Below are positions 46,217-54,119 of a DNA stretch of 64,000 nucleotides, piece after piece (positions within the stretch are counted from its first letter, which is position 1; each line of letters opens with the position of its first letter). Under the pieces are notes generated by a model that worked only from the letters and a program-made list of their open reading frames with translations, was not told the DNA's origin and did not search any database. Source of the stretch: Sphingomonas turrisvirgatae (lineage in GTDB: Bacteria; Pseudomonadota; Alphaproteobacteria; Sphingomonadales; Sphingomonadaceae); NCBI RefSeq assembly GCF_001721295.1, contig NZ_MDDS01000010.1, positions 1-64,000 on the forward strand, written 5' to 3'. The translations under genes were made by a program, and so were the position numbers.

Positions 46217-48139
46217 TCAGTCGCGCGACCGCGCGGCGGCAGGCAGGCGTCCGACAGGCATGATCCGATTTGCCGCCACGTTGGTACGCCGCTCGCGCGT
46301 ACCGTCTCGCCAGATCACCTCGACGCTGGCAGCGCGCGCAGACGAGCCCAGACCGAAATGCACCCATTCATTCATGCTTTGGCTATGGACTTCACCCGAT
46401 GAACCTACATGGCGCAGTTGTTCGCCATGCGGCCCGGCAATGCGCACGATCGCGCCGGCGCCATCTGTTCCTTTGGAAGACGCGCCGACGCGGACGACCA
46501 GCCAGTTCCCGGTCGATGCCGTCACGTTTCGGTAAAGATGCCAGCCGCCCAGATCGTCGTCGCCGTTCAACAGGTCGAGCTTGCCGTCCCCATTGAAGTC
46601 ATGCGCCGCGCCCATGTCGCCATGGCTGTTGCCACCGATGCCCGCAGTGGCACTGGGCATGTCCATGCCGGCAAATCCGCCCTTGCCCTGGTTGAGCAGG
46701 ATCGAGTCCGCGACGCGGCGGCGCAATCCGCCGAAGTGGTGAAGGAAGAAGTCGGAGCGACCGTCATTGTCGAAATCGCCTGCGACAACGCCCCAATTGT
46801 TGCGCGCCGCTGCATCGGGCAAGCGAGCGGAGGCGTCCGTGAAGCGGTCGCCATCATTGCGCAGCAAGAGATCTGCAACGCCCATGTCTTGAGGTTTCCA
46901 GTCGGGCTTGATCGACGAGACGCCGGTGACTGACGCTCGAATGTCCCAGGCATGATCGCCTGAGAGGTGCCAGTCGAGACGCCACCGGTCATTGCCGAGA
47001 TGCGCGAGATACCAGCCATCGCGGTTGCGCTCCGTCGCCCGGCCGCGCGCCTGTTCCGCTGCGATGGTCAACGGCTCGACGGGGGTTTCAACCTGCACGC
47101 CCTTCGCGCCCAGGAACAGGGGCAGAACCAGCCCCTGTGTGCGCCGCCAATGCCAGAAATCACGCAATACCACCGGACCGGCAGCGGTGAATTCGATGCC
47201 GTCGCTGCCTTTGTTTCCCGAATCGCGAAGATCGAGGCGGCCGCTTGCCGGATCGAAGTCGACAGCATTGTCGGCGATCTCGTAATAGACCTTGCCGCGT
47301 GCGAGATAGAGGTCAAAATCGCCGTCATTGTCATAGTCCGCTTCAGCGGCGGCTGTGACATAGGAGATTTGCGCCATCGCCTCGCCAAGCCGCGCGCGGG
47401 TCACGTCGCGGAAGCGGAAATTTCCGGCATTCTCCAGGAGCGTGAGCGGAGTGAACAGCACCAGGTCGGGACGGTGATCGCCGTTGAAGTCCGTCACGAG
47501 TGCGCGTTCGGCCTCGATCGGTTCGAACTGGCCGTTGGCACGATAGCGAAAGCGACCGCCCAGATTTTCGAACAGCAGGTTGCGCGGACCGGTTTCGCCG
47601 GGCAGCTGGCGCGCATTGATCGCGACGATATCGAGATCGCCGTCCGCATCGAGATCGACCCAGCGCACCGATCGCCCCCGTGCGCCATATCCAGTCAGCC
47701 CGGCTTGCGCGGTGACGTCGGCATAGCGCCTGCCCTCGAGGCGCAGCAAAATTGGGGGCCTTGGTTGCTTGCCATTGCCCCCGCCAACGGCAACCAGCAG
47801 ATCGAGGTCGCCATCGCCATCATAGTCGCCGGGCGCCATGCCGTGAATGTCGCGATAGATATCCGGGAGCTCACCCGCGACGAAGCGTCCGTCCGCAGTG
47901 CCCCAGAACAATTGAAGGGGATCTTCGTCATGATTTCCGAGCAACAGATCCACATGTCCGTCGCGATCGAGGTCGGCGATGACCGGCCCGCCATATTTCC
48001 ATCCCGGCGTGGAGCGAAGTCCAGATGCCGCGGTTACCTCTTCAAACCGGATTTGACTTCGCTCGGCTTGCTCGGCTCGCTCGCTCGCCTGCGGCGACGG
48101 CGCGGCGGCGACACTCGCCATGATCAGCCAACCCAACAT
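46217..48139 (-). CDS. Secreted FG-GAP/ASPIC-UnbV repeat protein (CRTAC1-like)
   Basis: A 640-residue exported beta-propeller protein. A signal peptide (W-L-I-M-A-S-V-A-A-A) is followed by repeated Ca-binding motifs of the form D-x-D-x-D-G-x-x-D (for example D-L-D-R-D-G-H-V-D, D-Y-D-G-D-G-D-L-D, D-L-D-A-D-G-D-L-D, D-F-N-G-D-G-K-L-D). The final 90 residues form an ASPIC/UnbV domain (G-A-I-V-R-I-A-G, then E-V-I-W-R-D-G-T). Such proteins are adhesion- or substrate-binding scaffolds. ATG 48139 has a GGGAGA motif 6 bp upstream; ATG 48157 is an alternative. Its promoter region contains a TTGTCAACA site. Confidence 0.85.
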   Translation of the reverse strand: MLGWLIMASVAAAPSPQASERAEQAERSQIRFEEVTAASGLRSTPGWKYGGPVIADLDRDGHVDLLLGNHDEDPLQLFWGTADGRFVAGELPDIYRDIHGMAPGDYDGDGDLDLLVAVGGGNGKQPRPPILLRLEGRRYADVTAQAGLTGYGARGRSVRWVDLDADGDLDIVAINARQLPGETGPRNLLFENLGGRFRYRANGQFEPIEAERALVTDFNGDHRPDLVLFTPLTLLENAGNFRFRDVTRARLGEAMAQISYVTAAAEADYDNDGDFDLYLARGKVYYEIADNAVDFDPASGRLDLRDSGNKGSDGIEFTAAGPVVLRDFWHWRRTQGLVLPLFLGAKGVQVETPVEPLTIAAEQARGRATERNRDGWYLAHLGNDRWRLDWHLSGDHAWDIRASVTGVSSIKPDWKPQDMGVADLLLRNDGDRFTDASARLPDAAARNNWGVVAGDFDNDGRSDFFLHHFGGLRRRVADSILLNQGKGGFAGMDMPSATAGIGGNSHGDMGAAHDFNGDGKLDLLNGDDDLGGWHLYRNVTASTGNWLVVRVGASSKGTDGAGAIVRIAGPHGEQLRHVGSSGEVHSQSMNEWVHFGLGSSARAASVEVIWRDGTRERRTNVAANRIMPVGRLPAAARSRD

Positions 48140-48191
48140 CGTGTCTCTCCCGTTCATGCGCTTTTGCTGGAAAGTGCCTGAGCGCTGTAGA

Positions 48192-48247
48192 TTGTCAACA
48201 TTTGATATTGGCGGCACCCTTGACACTTTCGTCGACAATTGACAATT
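48192..48247. promoter_or_regulatory. Bidirectional operator region between the CRTAC1-like gene and cycloisomerase copy 1
   Basis: TTGTCAACA (48192-48200) lies before the minus-strand CRTAC1 gene; GTAGATTGTCAACA (48187-48200) is repeated exactly upstream of the halogenase gene at 55851-55864. GTCGACAATTGACAATT (48231-48247) lies just before the cycloisomerase ribosome binding site. These TTGTCGACAA-like half sites resemble those bound by FCD-type GntR regulators. Confidence 0.55.
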
Positions 48248-49397
48248 GGGGAGGATGGCAGGGGTGACGAGCGCGGGCGCCGCGATGGGCGGTGATCAGG
48301 TGGTGGCAGCTGGCGAGGCGGCGCGCATCGTGGCGGTGGAGGCGGGGCTGTACCGTGTGCCGCTGGCCGAGGCGCTGGTCGATGCCGGGCACGGCCTGCA
48401 CACGCATTTCGAGCTTGTGACCTGTCGCATCGTCTGTGCCGACGGGGTCGAGGGTGTCGGCTACACCTATACCGGCGGCACCGGGGGCGGCGCGATCCGC
48501 GCGCTGCTGCGCGAGGATATCGCCCCGCTGCTCAAGGGCGCCGATGCGCATGATGTCGAGGCGCTGGCCGCGCGCATGCGCGCCACGCTACACTATCTCG
48601 GTGTTGGCGGCATCTGCGGCTTCGCCATCGCCGCCGCCGACATCGCGTTGTGGGACATTCGCTGCAAGCGGCTCGGCAAGCCGCTCTGGCAGGTCGCCGG
48701 CGGCACCGATCCTGCCGTCCGCTGCTATCGCGGCCTCATCGACCTTGGCTATTCCGACGACCAGCTGCTCGAGCGCGTCGCCGCCGAGTTCGCCGCCGGC
48801 CATACCGGCATCAAGCTCAAGGTCGGCCGCCCCGACATCGCCACCGACATCCGTCGCGTGCGCGCCGTGCGCGAACTGATCGGCACCGATCGCGCGCTCA
48901 TGGCCGACGCCAACTATAGCTGGGACGCCCCCGCCGCCATCGCCTTTGCCCGCGGCGTCGAAGACATGAACCTGGCCTGGTTCGAGGAACCCGTCGCCCA
49001 TGACGACCTCGACGCCTATGCCAGCGTCGCCGCCGCCACCGCCATCCCGCTGGCCTCCGGCGAAAACCTGCGCACCCCGGCCGAGTTCGGCCAGGCCATC
49101 GCTCATCACGCCATCGCCGTCCTCCAGCCCGACGCCTCCAATATCGGCGGCATCACCCCTTGGCTCGACGTCGCCCGCCGCGCCGCAGCCGCCGGCAAAC
49201 CCGTCGCATCGCACGGCATGCACGAACTCCACGTCTCCCTCATGGCCGCCATCCCCAATGCCGCCACCCTCGAAATCCACTCCTTCCCCATCGACGCCTA
49301 CACCACCAACCCCACCACCGTCACAAACGGCAAAACCGCCGCTCCCAACACCACAGGATCAGGCGTCAGCTTCAATACCCAACGCCTCAAACCACAT
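48231..49397 (+). repeat. 1167-bp direct repeat, copy 1
   Basis: This block recurs at 61559-62725 in the same orientation with only one mismatch noticed (48346 G versus 61674 T). It starts in the operator (GTCGACAATTG) and ends 9 bases before the start of the stop codon, so the last codons of the two genes differ. Confidence 0.95.
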
Positions 49398-49409
49398 CAG
49401 GTGATCTAA
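48264..49409 (+). CDS. Enolase-superfamily enzyme, probable 3,6-anhydro-L-galactonate cycloisomerase, copy 1
   Basis: A 381-residue mandelate racemase/muconate lactonizing-type enzyme. It resembles the Vibrio cycloisomerase that opens 3,6-anhydro-L-galactonate to 2-keto-3-deoxy-L-galactonate, especially in the capping-domain phrase H-F-E-L-V-T with G-Y-T-Y-T-G-G and the C-terminal S-H-G-M-H-E-L-H-V-S. Active-site residues are K184-x-K186, Mg ligands D215, E241 and E267, and H317. The start is put at GTG 48264 because GGGGAGG sits 9 bases upstream; ATG 48255 would leave no spacing. The 3' half uses almost only C-ending codons. TAATG overlap couples it to the aldehyde dehydrogenase gene. A galactonate dehydratase role is the main alternative. 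Copies differ at residue 28 (Gly here) and in the last three residues (Q-V-I here). Confidence 0.8.
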   Translation: MTSAGAAMGGDQVVAAGEAARIVAVEAGLYRVPLAEALVDAGHGLHTHFELVTCRIVCADGVEGVGYTYTGGTGGGAIRALLREDIAPLLKGADAHDVEALAARMRATLHYLGVGGICGFAIAAADIALWDIRCKRLGKPLWQVAGGTDPAVRCYRGLIDLGYSDDQLLERVAAEFAAGHTGIKLKVGRPDIATDIRRVRAVRELIGTDRALMADANYSWDAPAAIAFARGVEDMNLAWFEEPVAHDDLDAYASVAAATAIPLASGENLRTPAEFGQAIAHHAIAVLQPDASNIGGITPWLDVARRAAAAGKPVASHGMHELHVSLMAAIPNAATLEIHSFPIDAYTTNPTTVTNGKTAAPNTTGSGVSFNTQRLKPHQVI

Positions 49410-50854
49410 TGACCGCGATTGACCGTTTTCGCTGCTTCATCGACGGACGCTGGACTGAAGGCTCGTCCGGCGAATGGATGGAGGTGCTCGACCCCGCCAG
49501 CAACCGGCCCTGGGCAGAAGTGCCTGCCTGTTCGACCGCCGATTGCGAGGAGGCGCTCGATGCGGCAACACGCGCACAACCTGCTTGGCAGGCGCTTACG
49601 CCCATGCAGCGCGCCGAATATCTCGAGGCGCTGAACGCCAAGCTTGAGGAAAACCGAGAGCATTTCGCGCGGCTGCTCGTCCGCGAGCAGGGCAAGACGC
49701 TGCGCGAGGCGCATGGCGAGGTCACCGATACGATCGGCTATATGCGCTATGCCGCGCAGTCGGCGCGCTGGCTGCGTGGGGACATCTGGCCGGCCGATGC
49801 GCCCGGCGAGCGGCTTATGACGTTCAAGGTGCCCTATGGCGTCTGCGTCGCGATCTGCGCCTATAACTACCCGCTCGCGCTGATCGGCCGCAAGCTTGGG
49901 CCTGCGCTGGTGACGGGCAATACCGTGGTGTTGAAACCGCATGAGGCGACGCCAGTCACCGCAGCCGAGTTTTGTCGCCTTGTCGAAGAGGTCGGCATCC
50001 CGGCAGGCGTCGTCAACATGGTTACTGGCGACGGCGCCAGCGTGGGCGCTCCCCTCGTGGCGAGTTCCAAGACGCGGGTCATCACGCTTACGGGCAGCAT
50101 CGCCGCGGGCCAGCGCGTCGCGCGTCTTGCGGCCGACAATCTCGCGGGGTTGTGCCTCGAGCTGGGAGGCAAGGCGCCCTTCATCGTGCTGGCCGACGCC
50201 GATATCGACAAGGCGGCGGAGGCGGCGGCGATCGCACGTTTCGCCAATAGCGGGCAGGTCTGCATCTGCAACGAGACGGTGATGGTGGAAGCATCCGTTG
50301 CCGACCAGTTTACCGCCAAGCTGTTGGAAAAGGTGAACACGATCCGCACCGGCAATCCAATGGACAATCCCGACATGGGTCCGCTCGCCACCCGCGCCGC
50401 GCGTGATCGCGTGCAGCATCTGGTCGAAAGCGCGGTCGCAGCGGGCGCAGAGCTGCTCGCCGGTGGCAAACAGGGTGCGCCCGAAGGACTTGAGGACGGC
50501 AACTGGTTCCAGCCGACCGTGCTCGCCTGTGGCGACGCGTCGCTTCCGCTGATCCGCGAGGAGATCTTCGGGCCGGTCTTGCCGATCATGCGCATCGACG
50601 ACGCTGAACAGGCAATCGCGCTCGCCAATGCCCGCAATGACGGCCTGTCCGCTTATGTCTGGACCCGCGACAGCAGCAGGATCAACCTTTTCATCGACCG
50701 CCTCGAGACCGGCACCGTGTTCGTCAACAAGGGCATTTCGGGATCGTTCCATGGCTACCACAATGGTCACAAGCGCAGCGGCATCGGCGGCGAGGACGGA
50801 CCTTATGGCCTTGAGAACTATCTGCAGAAGCGTACCGTCTATCTCGGATATTGA
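49409..50854 (+). CDS. NAD(P)-dependent aldehyde dehydrogenase, candidate 3,6-anhydro-L-galactose dehydrogenase
   Basis: A 481-residue ALDH. The catalytic cysteine is C285 in N-S-G-Q-V-C-I-C-N-E, and the general base is E251 in L-E-L-G-G-K-A-P. Cofactor residues are in A-Y-N-Y-P-L and V-L-K-P-H-E-A-T-P. It resembles lactaldehyde and succinate-semialdehyde dehydrogenases. Its start overlaps the cycloisomerase stop (TAATG), so it is expressed with that enzyme. Oxidation of 3,6-anhydro-L-galactose to the acid used by the cycloisomerase is the simplest role, by analogy with agar-degrading bacteria. Another sugar aldehyde cannot be excluded. Confidence 0.85.
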   Translation: MTAIDRFRCFIDGRWTEGSSGEWMEVLDPASNRPWAEVPACSTADCEEALDAATRAQPAWQALTPMQRAEYLEALNAKLEENREHFARLLVREQGKTLREAHGEVTDTIGYMRYAAQSARWLRGDIWPADAPGERLMTFKVPYGVCVAICAYNYPLALIGRKLGPALVTGNTVVLKPHEATPVTAAEFCRLVEEVGIPAGVVNMVTGDGASVGAPLVASSKTRVITLTGSIAAGQRVARLAADNLAGLCLELGGKAPFIVLADADIDKAAEAAAIARFANSGQVCICNETVMVEASVADQFTAKLLEKVNTIRTGNPMDNPDMGPLATRAARDRVQHLVESAVAAGAELLAGGKQGAPEGLEDGNWFQPTVLACGDASLPLIREEIFGPVLPIMRIDDAEQAIALANARNDGLSAYVWTRDSSRINLFIDRLETGTVFVNKGISGSFHGYHNGHKRSGIGGEDGPYGLENYLQKRTVYLGY

Positions 50855-50862
50855 GCGCAAAG

Positions 50863-51723
50863 ATGGATCGGCTGATCGCCGTCGACTGGGGCACGACCAA
50901 CCGACGCATCTATGTGATCGACGAGGGCGTCGTTACGCTTACTGAGCGCGACGCGCTGGGAATTCTCGCGGTTTCCCCTGCTGCCTATCCGGCGCTAATC
51001 GAGACGCTGCGAACGCGGCACGGCGATCATCCCGTGCTGCTGGCGGGCATGATCGGATCCAATCGGGGCTGGCGCGACGCGGGCTATGTCGAAGCCCCTT
51101 GCGGGATTCCCGAGCTGGCCGGTGCCCTTCGCGCTGCCGGGGACCGCATCTGGATCGTGCCCGGCGTGTCGTGGCAAGCGAATGGATGCGGGGACGTGAT
51201 GCGCGGTGAGGAGGCGCAGCTGCTGGGCGCCATCGCCGCCGGGTTGGCGCCCGCACGCGCCTTGCTTTGTCAGCCTGGCACGCATTGCAAATGGGCAGAG
51301 ATGAATGAGGGTCAGATCGCGCATTTCGTGACCTCGATGCCCGGTGAGCTGTTCGCTTTGCTGCGAAACCATTCCCTGCTCAGCGCGCAACTTACGGGCG
51401 ACGTCACGGAAGGTGAGGCCTTTGCCGAGGGCGTCGAAGACGCCAGGTCGGGACATCTGCTCGCACGCTTGTTCGGCATCCGCGCCGCCGGCGTGCTCGG
51501 CCTGCGGAGCGACGCCGATGCTGCCTCCTATGCCAGCGGGCTGCTGATCGGCGCGGACTGCGCCGCCCATGCCGCCGGGCGGACCGTCCATCTGCTCGCC
51601 GATGAAAAGCTCGGGCCGCTCTATGCTCGCGCGATCGAACAATGCGGTGGCACAGTCGTCATGATCGACAGTCACGCTGCCTTTGCAGCTGGCGCAAATC
51701 GAATTTGGGAGTTGGCACGATGA
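50863..51723 (+). CDS. dgoK: 2-keto-3-deoxy-galactonokinase
   Basis: A 286-residue kinase of the DgoK family that phosphorylates 2-keto-3-deoxy-galactonate at C6. The opening A-V-D-W-G-T-T-N-R-R, M-I-G-S-N-R-G-W near residue 60 and C-Q-P-G-T-H-C-K-W near 135 are typical. ATG 50863 is chosen; a TTG at 50851 overlapping the ALDH stop is possible. It is followed by the aldolase with a 4-base ATGA overlap. Confidence 0.9.
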   Translation: MDRLIAVDWGTTNRRIYVIDEGVVTLTERDALGILAVSPAAYPALIETLRTRHGDHPVLLAGMIGSNRGWRDAGYVEAPCGIPELAGALRAAGDRIWIVPGVSWQANGCGDVMRGEEAQLLGAIAAGLAPARALLCQPGTHCKWAEMNEGQIAHFVTSMPGELFALLRNHSLLSAQLTGDVTEGEAFAEGVEDARSGHLLARLFGIRAAGVLGLRSDADAASYASGLLIGADCAAHAAGRTVHLLADEKLGPLYARAIEQCGGTVVMIDSHAAFAAGANRIWELAR

Positions 51724-52367
51724 GGCCTTTTGAAGCAGCATTTGAGCGCATGCCATTGATTGCGATCCTGCGCGGCGTCCAGCCCGAGGACGCGGTGGGG
51801 ATCGGCGCGGCGCTGATCCATGCAGGCATCACGCTCATCGAAGTCCCGCTCAACTCGCCCCAGCCGTTCGACAGCATTGCGCGCCTGGCCCGGGAATTTG
51901 GATCGGACGCCGTCATCGGCGCCGGGACCGTCCTGTCGGTCGATGATGTTGCACGCCTTGCCAATGCGGGCGGGACCCTCGCGGTCAGCCCGAACATGAA
52001 TCCCGCGGTGATCCAGGCATGCGTGGCGACTGGGATCGTCAGCCTGCCCGGCATCGCGACCGCAAGTGAAGCGTTCGCGGGGCTCGAGGCAGGAGCGGCG
52101 GCGCTCAAGCTGTTCCCCGCAGAAGGAAGCTCGCCCGCCTGGCTCAAGGCGCTGCGTGCAGTGCTGCCGTCAACCATACCCGTGCTGCCGGTGGGCGGCA
52201 TTCAGCCCTATACCATGGATCCGTGGCTGCGCGCCGGGGCAAGCGGCTTTGGACTGGGGTCAGGTCTCTTTCAACCCGGACTGGCGCCAGAGGAGGTGGG
52301 CGCGCGCGCAGCCAATTATGTGGAGGCGATGAAGAACGCCACGGTCGCCGCGAATGCCTCGGTCTAG
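51720..52367 (+). CDS. dgoA: 2-keto-3-deoxy-6-phosphogalactonate aldolase
   Basis: A 215-residue class I aldolase of the KDPG/KDPGal family that splits the sugar phosphate into pyruvate and glyceraldehyde 3-phosphate. The Schiff-base lysine is in A-L-K-L-F-P-A-E, and the catalytic glutamate is in L-I-E-V-P-L-N-S. The P-L-N-S-P phrase and length point to DgoA rather than Eda. The start overlaps dgoK by ATGA. Confidence 0.92.
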   Translation: MRPFEAAFERMPLIAILRGVQPEDAVGIGAALIHAGITLIEVPLNSPQPFDSIARLAREFGSDAVIGAGTVLSVDDVARLANAGGTLAVSPNMNPAVIQACVATGIVSLPGIATASEAFAGLEAGAAALKLFPAEGSSPAWLKALRAVLPSTIPVLPVGGIQPYTMDPWLRAGASGFGLGSGLFQPGLAPEEVGARAANYVEAMKNATVAANASV

Positions 52368-52482
52368 CCGACCAAGCCGACCAAGCGTGCTGCTACCGCC
52401 ATCGCATCGGGGTGTTTTCGGCAGAGCAGCGCTACGCCACTCCCGTTCCCAGCCCCCTGCTTCGTACCTTTCTTAGGCATCG

Positions 52483-53355
52483 ATGCCTAAGGCCCTTCGA
52501 CTGAGCGCGGGCGAGTACCGAGCCGAGATTTACCCTGACAATGGCGGCAGCCTCGGCCGGCTGTTCTGGCGCGACGAAGCTCTGCTTCAATCGAGCGCCG
52601 ACCCCCAGCGCCTGCGTGATCCGAGCAGCGTCGGGATGTTTCCCATGGTGCCATTTGGCGGGCGTGTCGCGGACGCGAAGTTCGACTGGCGCGGTAAATG
52701 TCACGCGCTTGCCGCCCACCCGGGAGAAAGTCATGCGGTCCATGGCAATGCCTGGATGGAGCAATGGACGGTTGAAGATGCGGGCCGAACACAGGCGAGG
52801 CTGACACTCGAATCCACTTGTGGACCGCTCGCATATCGCGCGGATCAGCACTTCAGTCTGGACACAGACGGTCTTCACGTGTTGCTTGGCGTGACCAGCC
52901 TCGCCGACATGCCCCTGCCGTTTGGGCTGGGCTTTCATCCATGGTTTCCACGCCGACCCGGCAACAGAATTCGCTTCAAAGCCCGACGCTTCTGGCTCGA
53001 GCGCCCTGGCGGTATTCCATCAGATCCCATTAGCTTGCCGCCTGAGCTCGACTTTGCCGCTGGTGCCGAGCTGCCCTCAACCTGGCGCAACAACATTTAT
53101 GAAGACTGGTCAAGGGCGCTGCAGATCGATTACCCCGACCGCGGGTTTCACGTCGCATTGACTGCCTCGTCAAATCTCGACTGGCTGATGGTTTATGCCA
53201 ATCCGGCGCTCGATTTCTTCTGTCTGGAGCCGCAATCACATCTCCCAGACGCGCACAATCGAGATGGAGTGCAGGATCGCTATGGGCTCGTCGAGCTTGA
53301 CCCCGGCCAATGCATCTCCGGCAGAATTTCAATCCGCGCTGGCGAACTCGCTTAA
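52483..53355 (+). CDS. Aldose 1-epimerase family protein
   Basis: A 290-residue galactose-mutarotase-like beta-sandwich. Catalytic residues are visible as H-A-V-H-G-N-A-W near residue 85, G-F-H-P-W-F near 150 and E-P-Q-S-H near 247. It would equilibrate alpha- and beta-galactose released from agar before oxidation. It follows dgoA after 115 bases, so it may be the last gene of the operon. Confidence 0.88.
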   Translation: MPKALRLSAGEYRAEIYPDNGGSLGRLFWRDEALLQSSADPQRLRDPSSVGMFPMVPFGGRVADAKFDWRGKCHALAAHPGESHAVHGNAWMEQWTVEDAGRTQARLTLESTCGPLAYRADQHFSLDTDGLHVLLGVTSLADMPLPFGLGFHPWFPRRPGNRIRFKARRFWLERPGGIPSDPISLPPELDFAAGAELPSTWRNNIYEDWSRALQIDYPDRGFHVALTASSNLDWLMVYANPALDFFCLEPQSHLPDAHNRDGVQDRYGLVELDPGQCISGRISIRAGELA

Positions 53356-53410
53356 TAGGCCTCGCAGCATCAGGTGCAAAACGCGCGCGAACCTCCAACG
53401 CTGCAAGTTC

Positions 53411-54109
53411 TCAATCAGCCTGATAATCACTGCTGAGGCGAGAGAGATTGCCGCATGAGGCGATCAGCAGATGGGCGCCGAACAGATGCCCTGCCCCATG
53501 CAGCTGCTCCAGCCGCTCGCCGCGCAACGAGGCAAGCGCCGTGCGATCGACCTCGTACAGACCCGCCACGTCAAGCACCCTATCATCGGAGCATGCGCCA
53601 GCCAGCTCGGCCGGACGGATTAACCGTGCCTCGACCAGCGCGGTGATGAAGGCGGCCGTCGGCCGGGCGGCCTGCATGATCGCCACGAGCAGGTCCCTGG
53701 CGCGAGCGAGCGCCGCAGTCCCCTCACCTGCATCGTCGAACAGCCGCTCGCCTTCGTTTTGGCTGACCCGACTGCTGTCAAGGTCGATCGCAACTGCGCC
53801 CTCCCCCTCCGCCCGTTCGGCGACAAGGAAGGGCTGCCGGCGAATATGAAGCGGGACATAGCGTGTTCGCCAGCGGTCACCCCGGAGAAACGCATTATGG
53901 CCGGCCGAGCGGCCGAGCAACGCGCACAGGCCGAACTGGCCGGTCCCCGGATCCTTGACCAGGAATACCGGAAACTCGACCACTGCCTGTCGCAGTTCAT
54001 TTGCCGTCAGTGGGACGAGGGGAACATCTTCGCCGAACTGCGCGCCATGCCCCTGCCTTATGCGCAGGCCGCGATGTTCCGCCGGATCCAGGATTGCGAT
54101 GTTGGACAC
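53411..54109 (-). CDS. SapC family protein
   Basis: A 232-residue protein of the SapC family (named after Campylobacter S-layer genes; function unknown). Typical segments are V-P-L-T-A-N-E-L, F-P-V-F-L-V-K-D-P and G-L-Y-E-V-D. The start is GTG 54109, ten bases after the halogenase stop, with AAGGG at good spacing. In sphingomonads and caulobacters SapC and halogenase genes often follow TonB receptors in sugar loci. Confidence 0.85.
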   Translation of the reverse strand: MSNIAILDPAEHRGLRIRQGHGAQFGEDVPLVPLTANELRQAVVEFPVFLVKDPGTGQFGLCALLGRSAGHNAFLRGDRWRTRYVPLHIRRQPFLVAERAEGEGAVAIDLDSSRVSQNEGERLFDDAGEGTAALARARDLLVAIMQAARPTAAFITALVEARLIRPAELAGACSDDRVLDVAGLYEVDRTALASLRGERLEQLHGAGHLFGAHLLIASCGNLSRLSSDYQAD

Positions 54110-54119
54110 GGATATCCCT

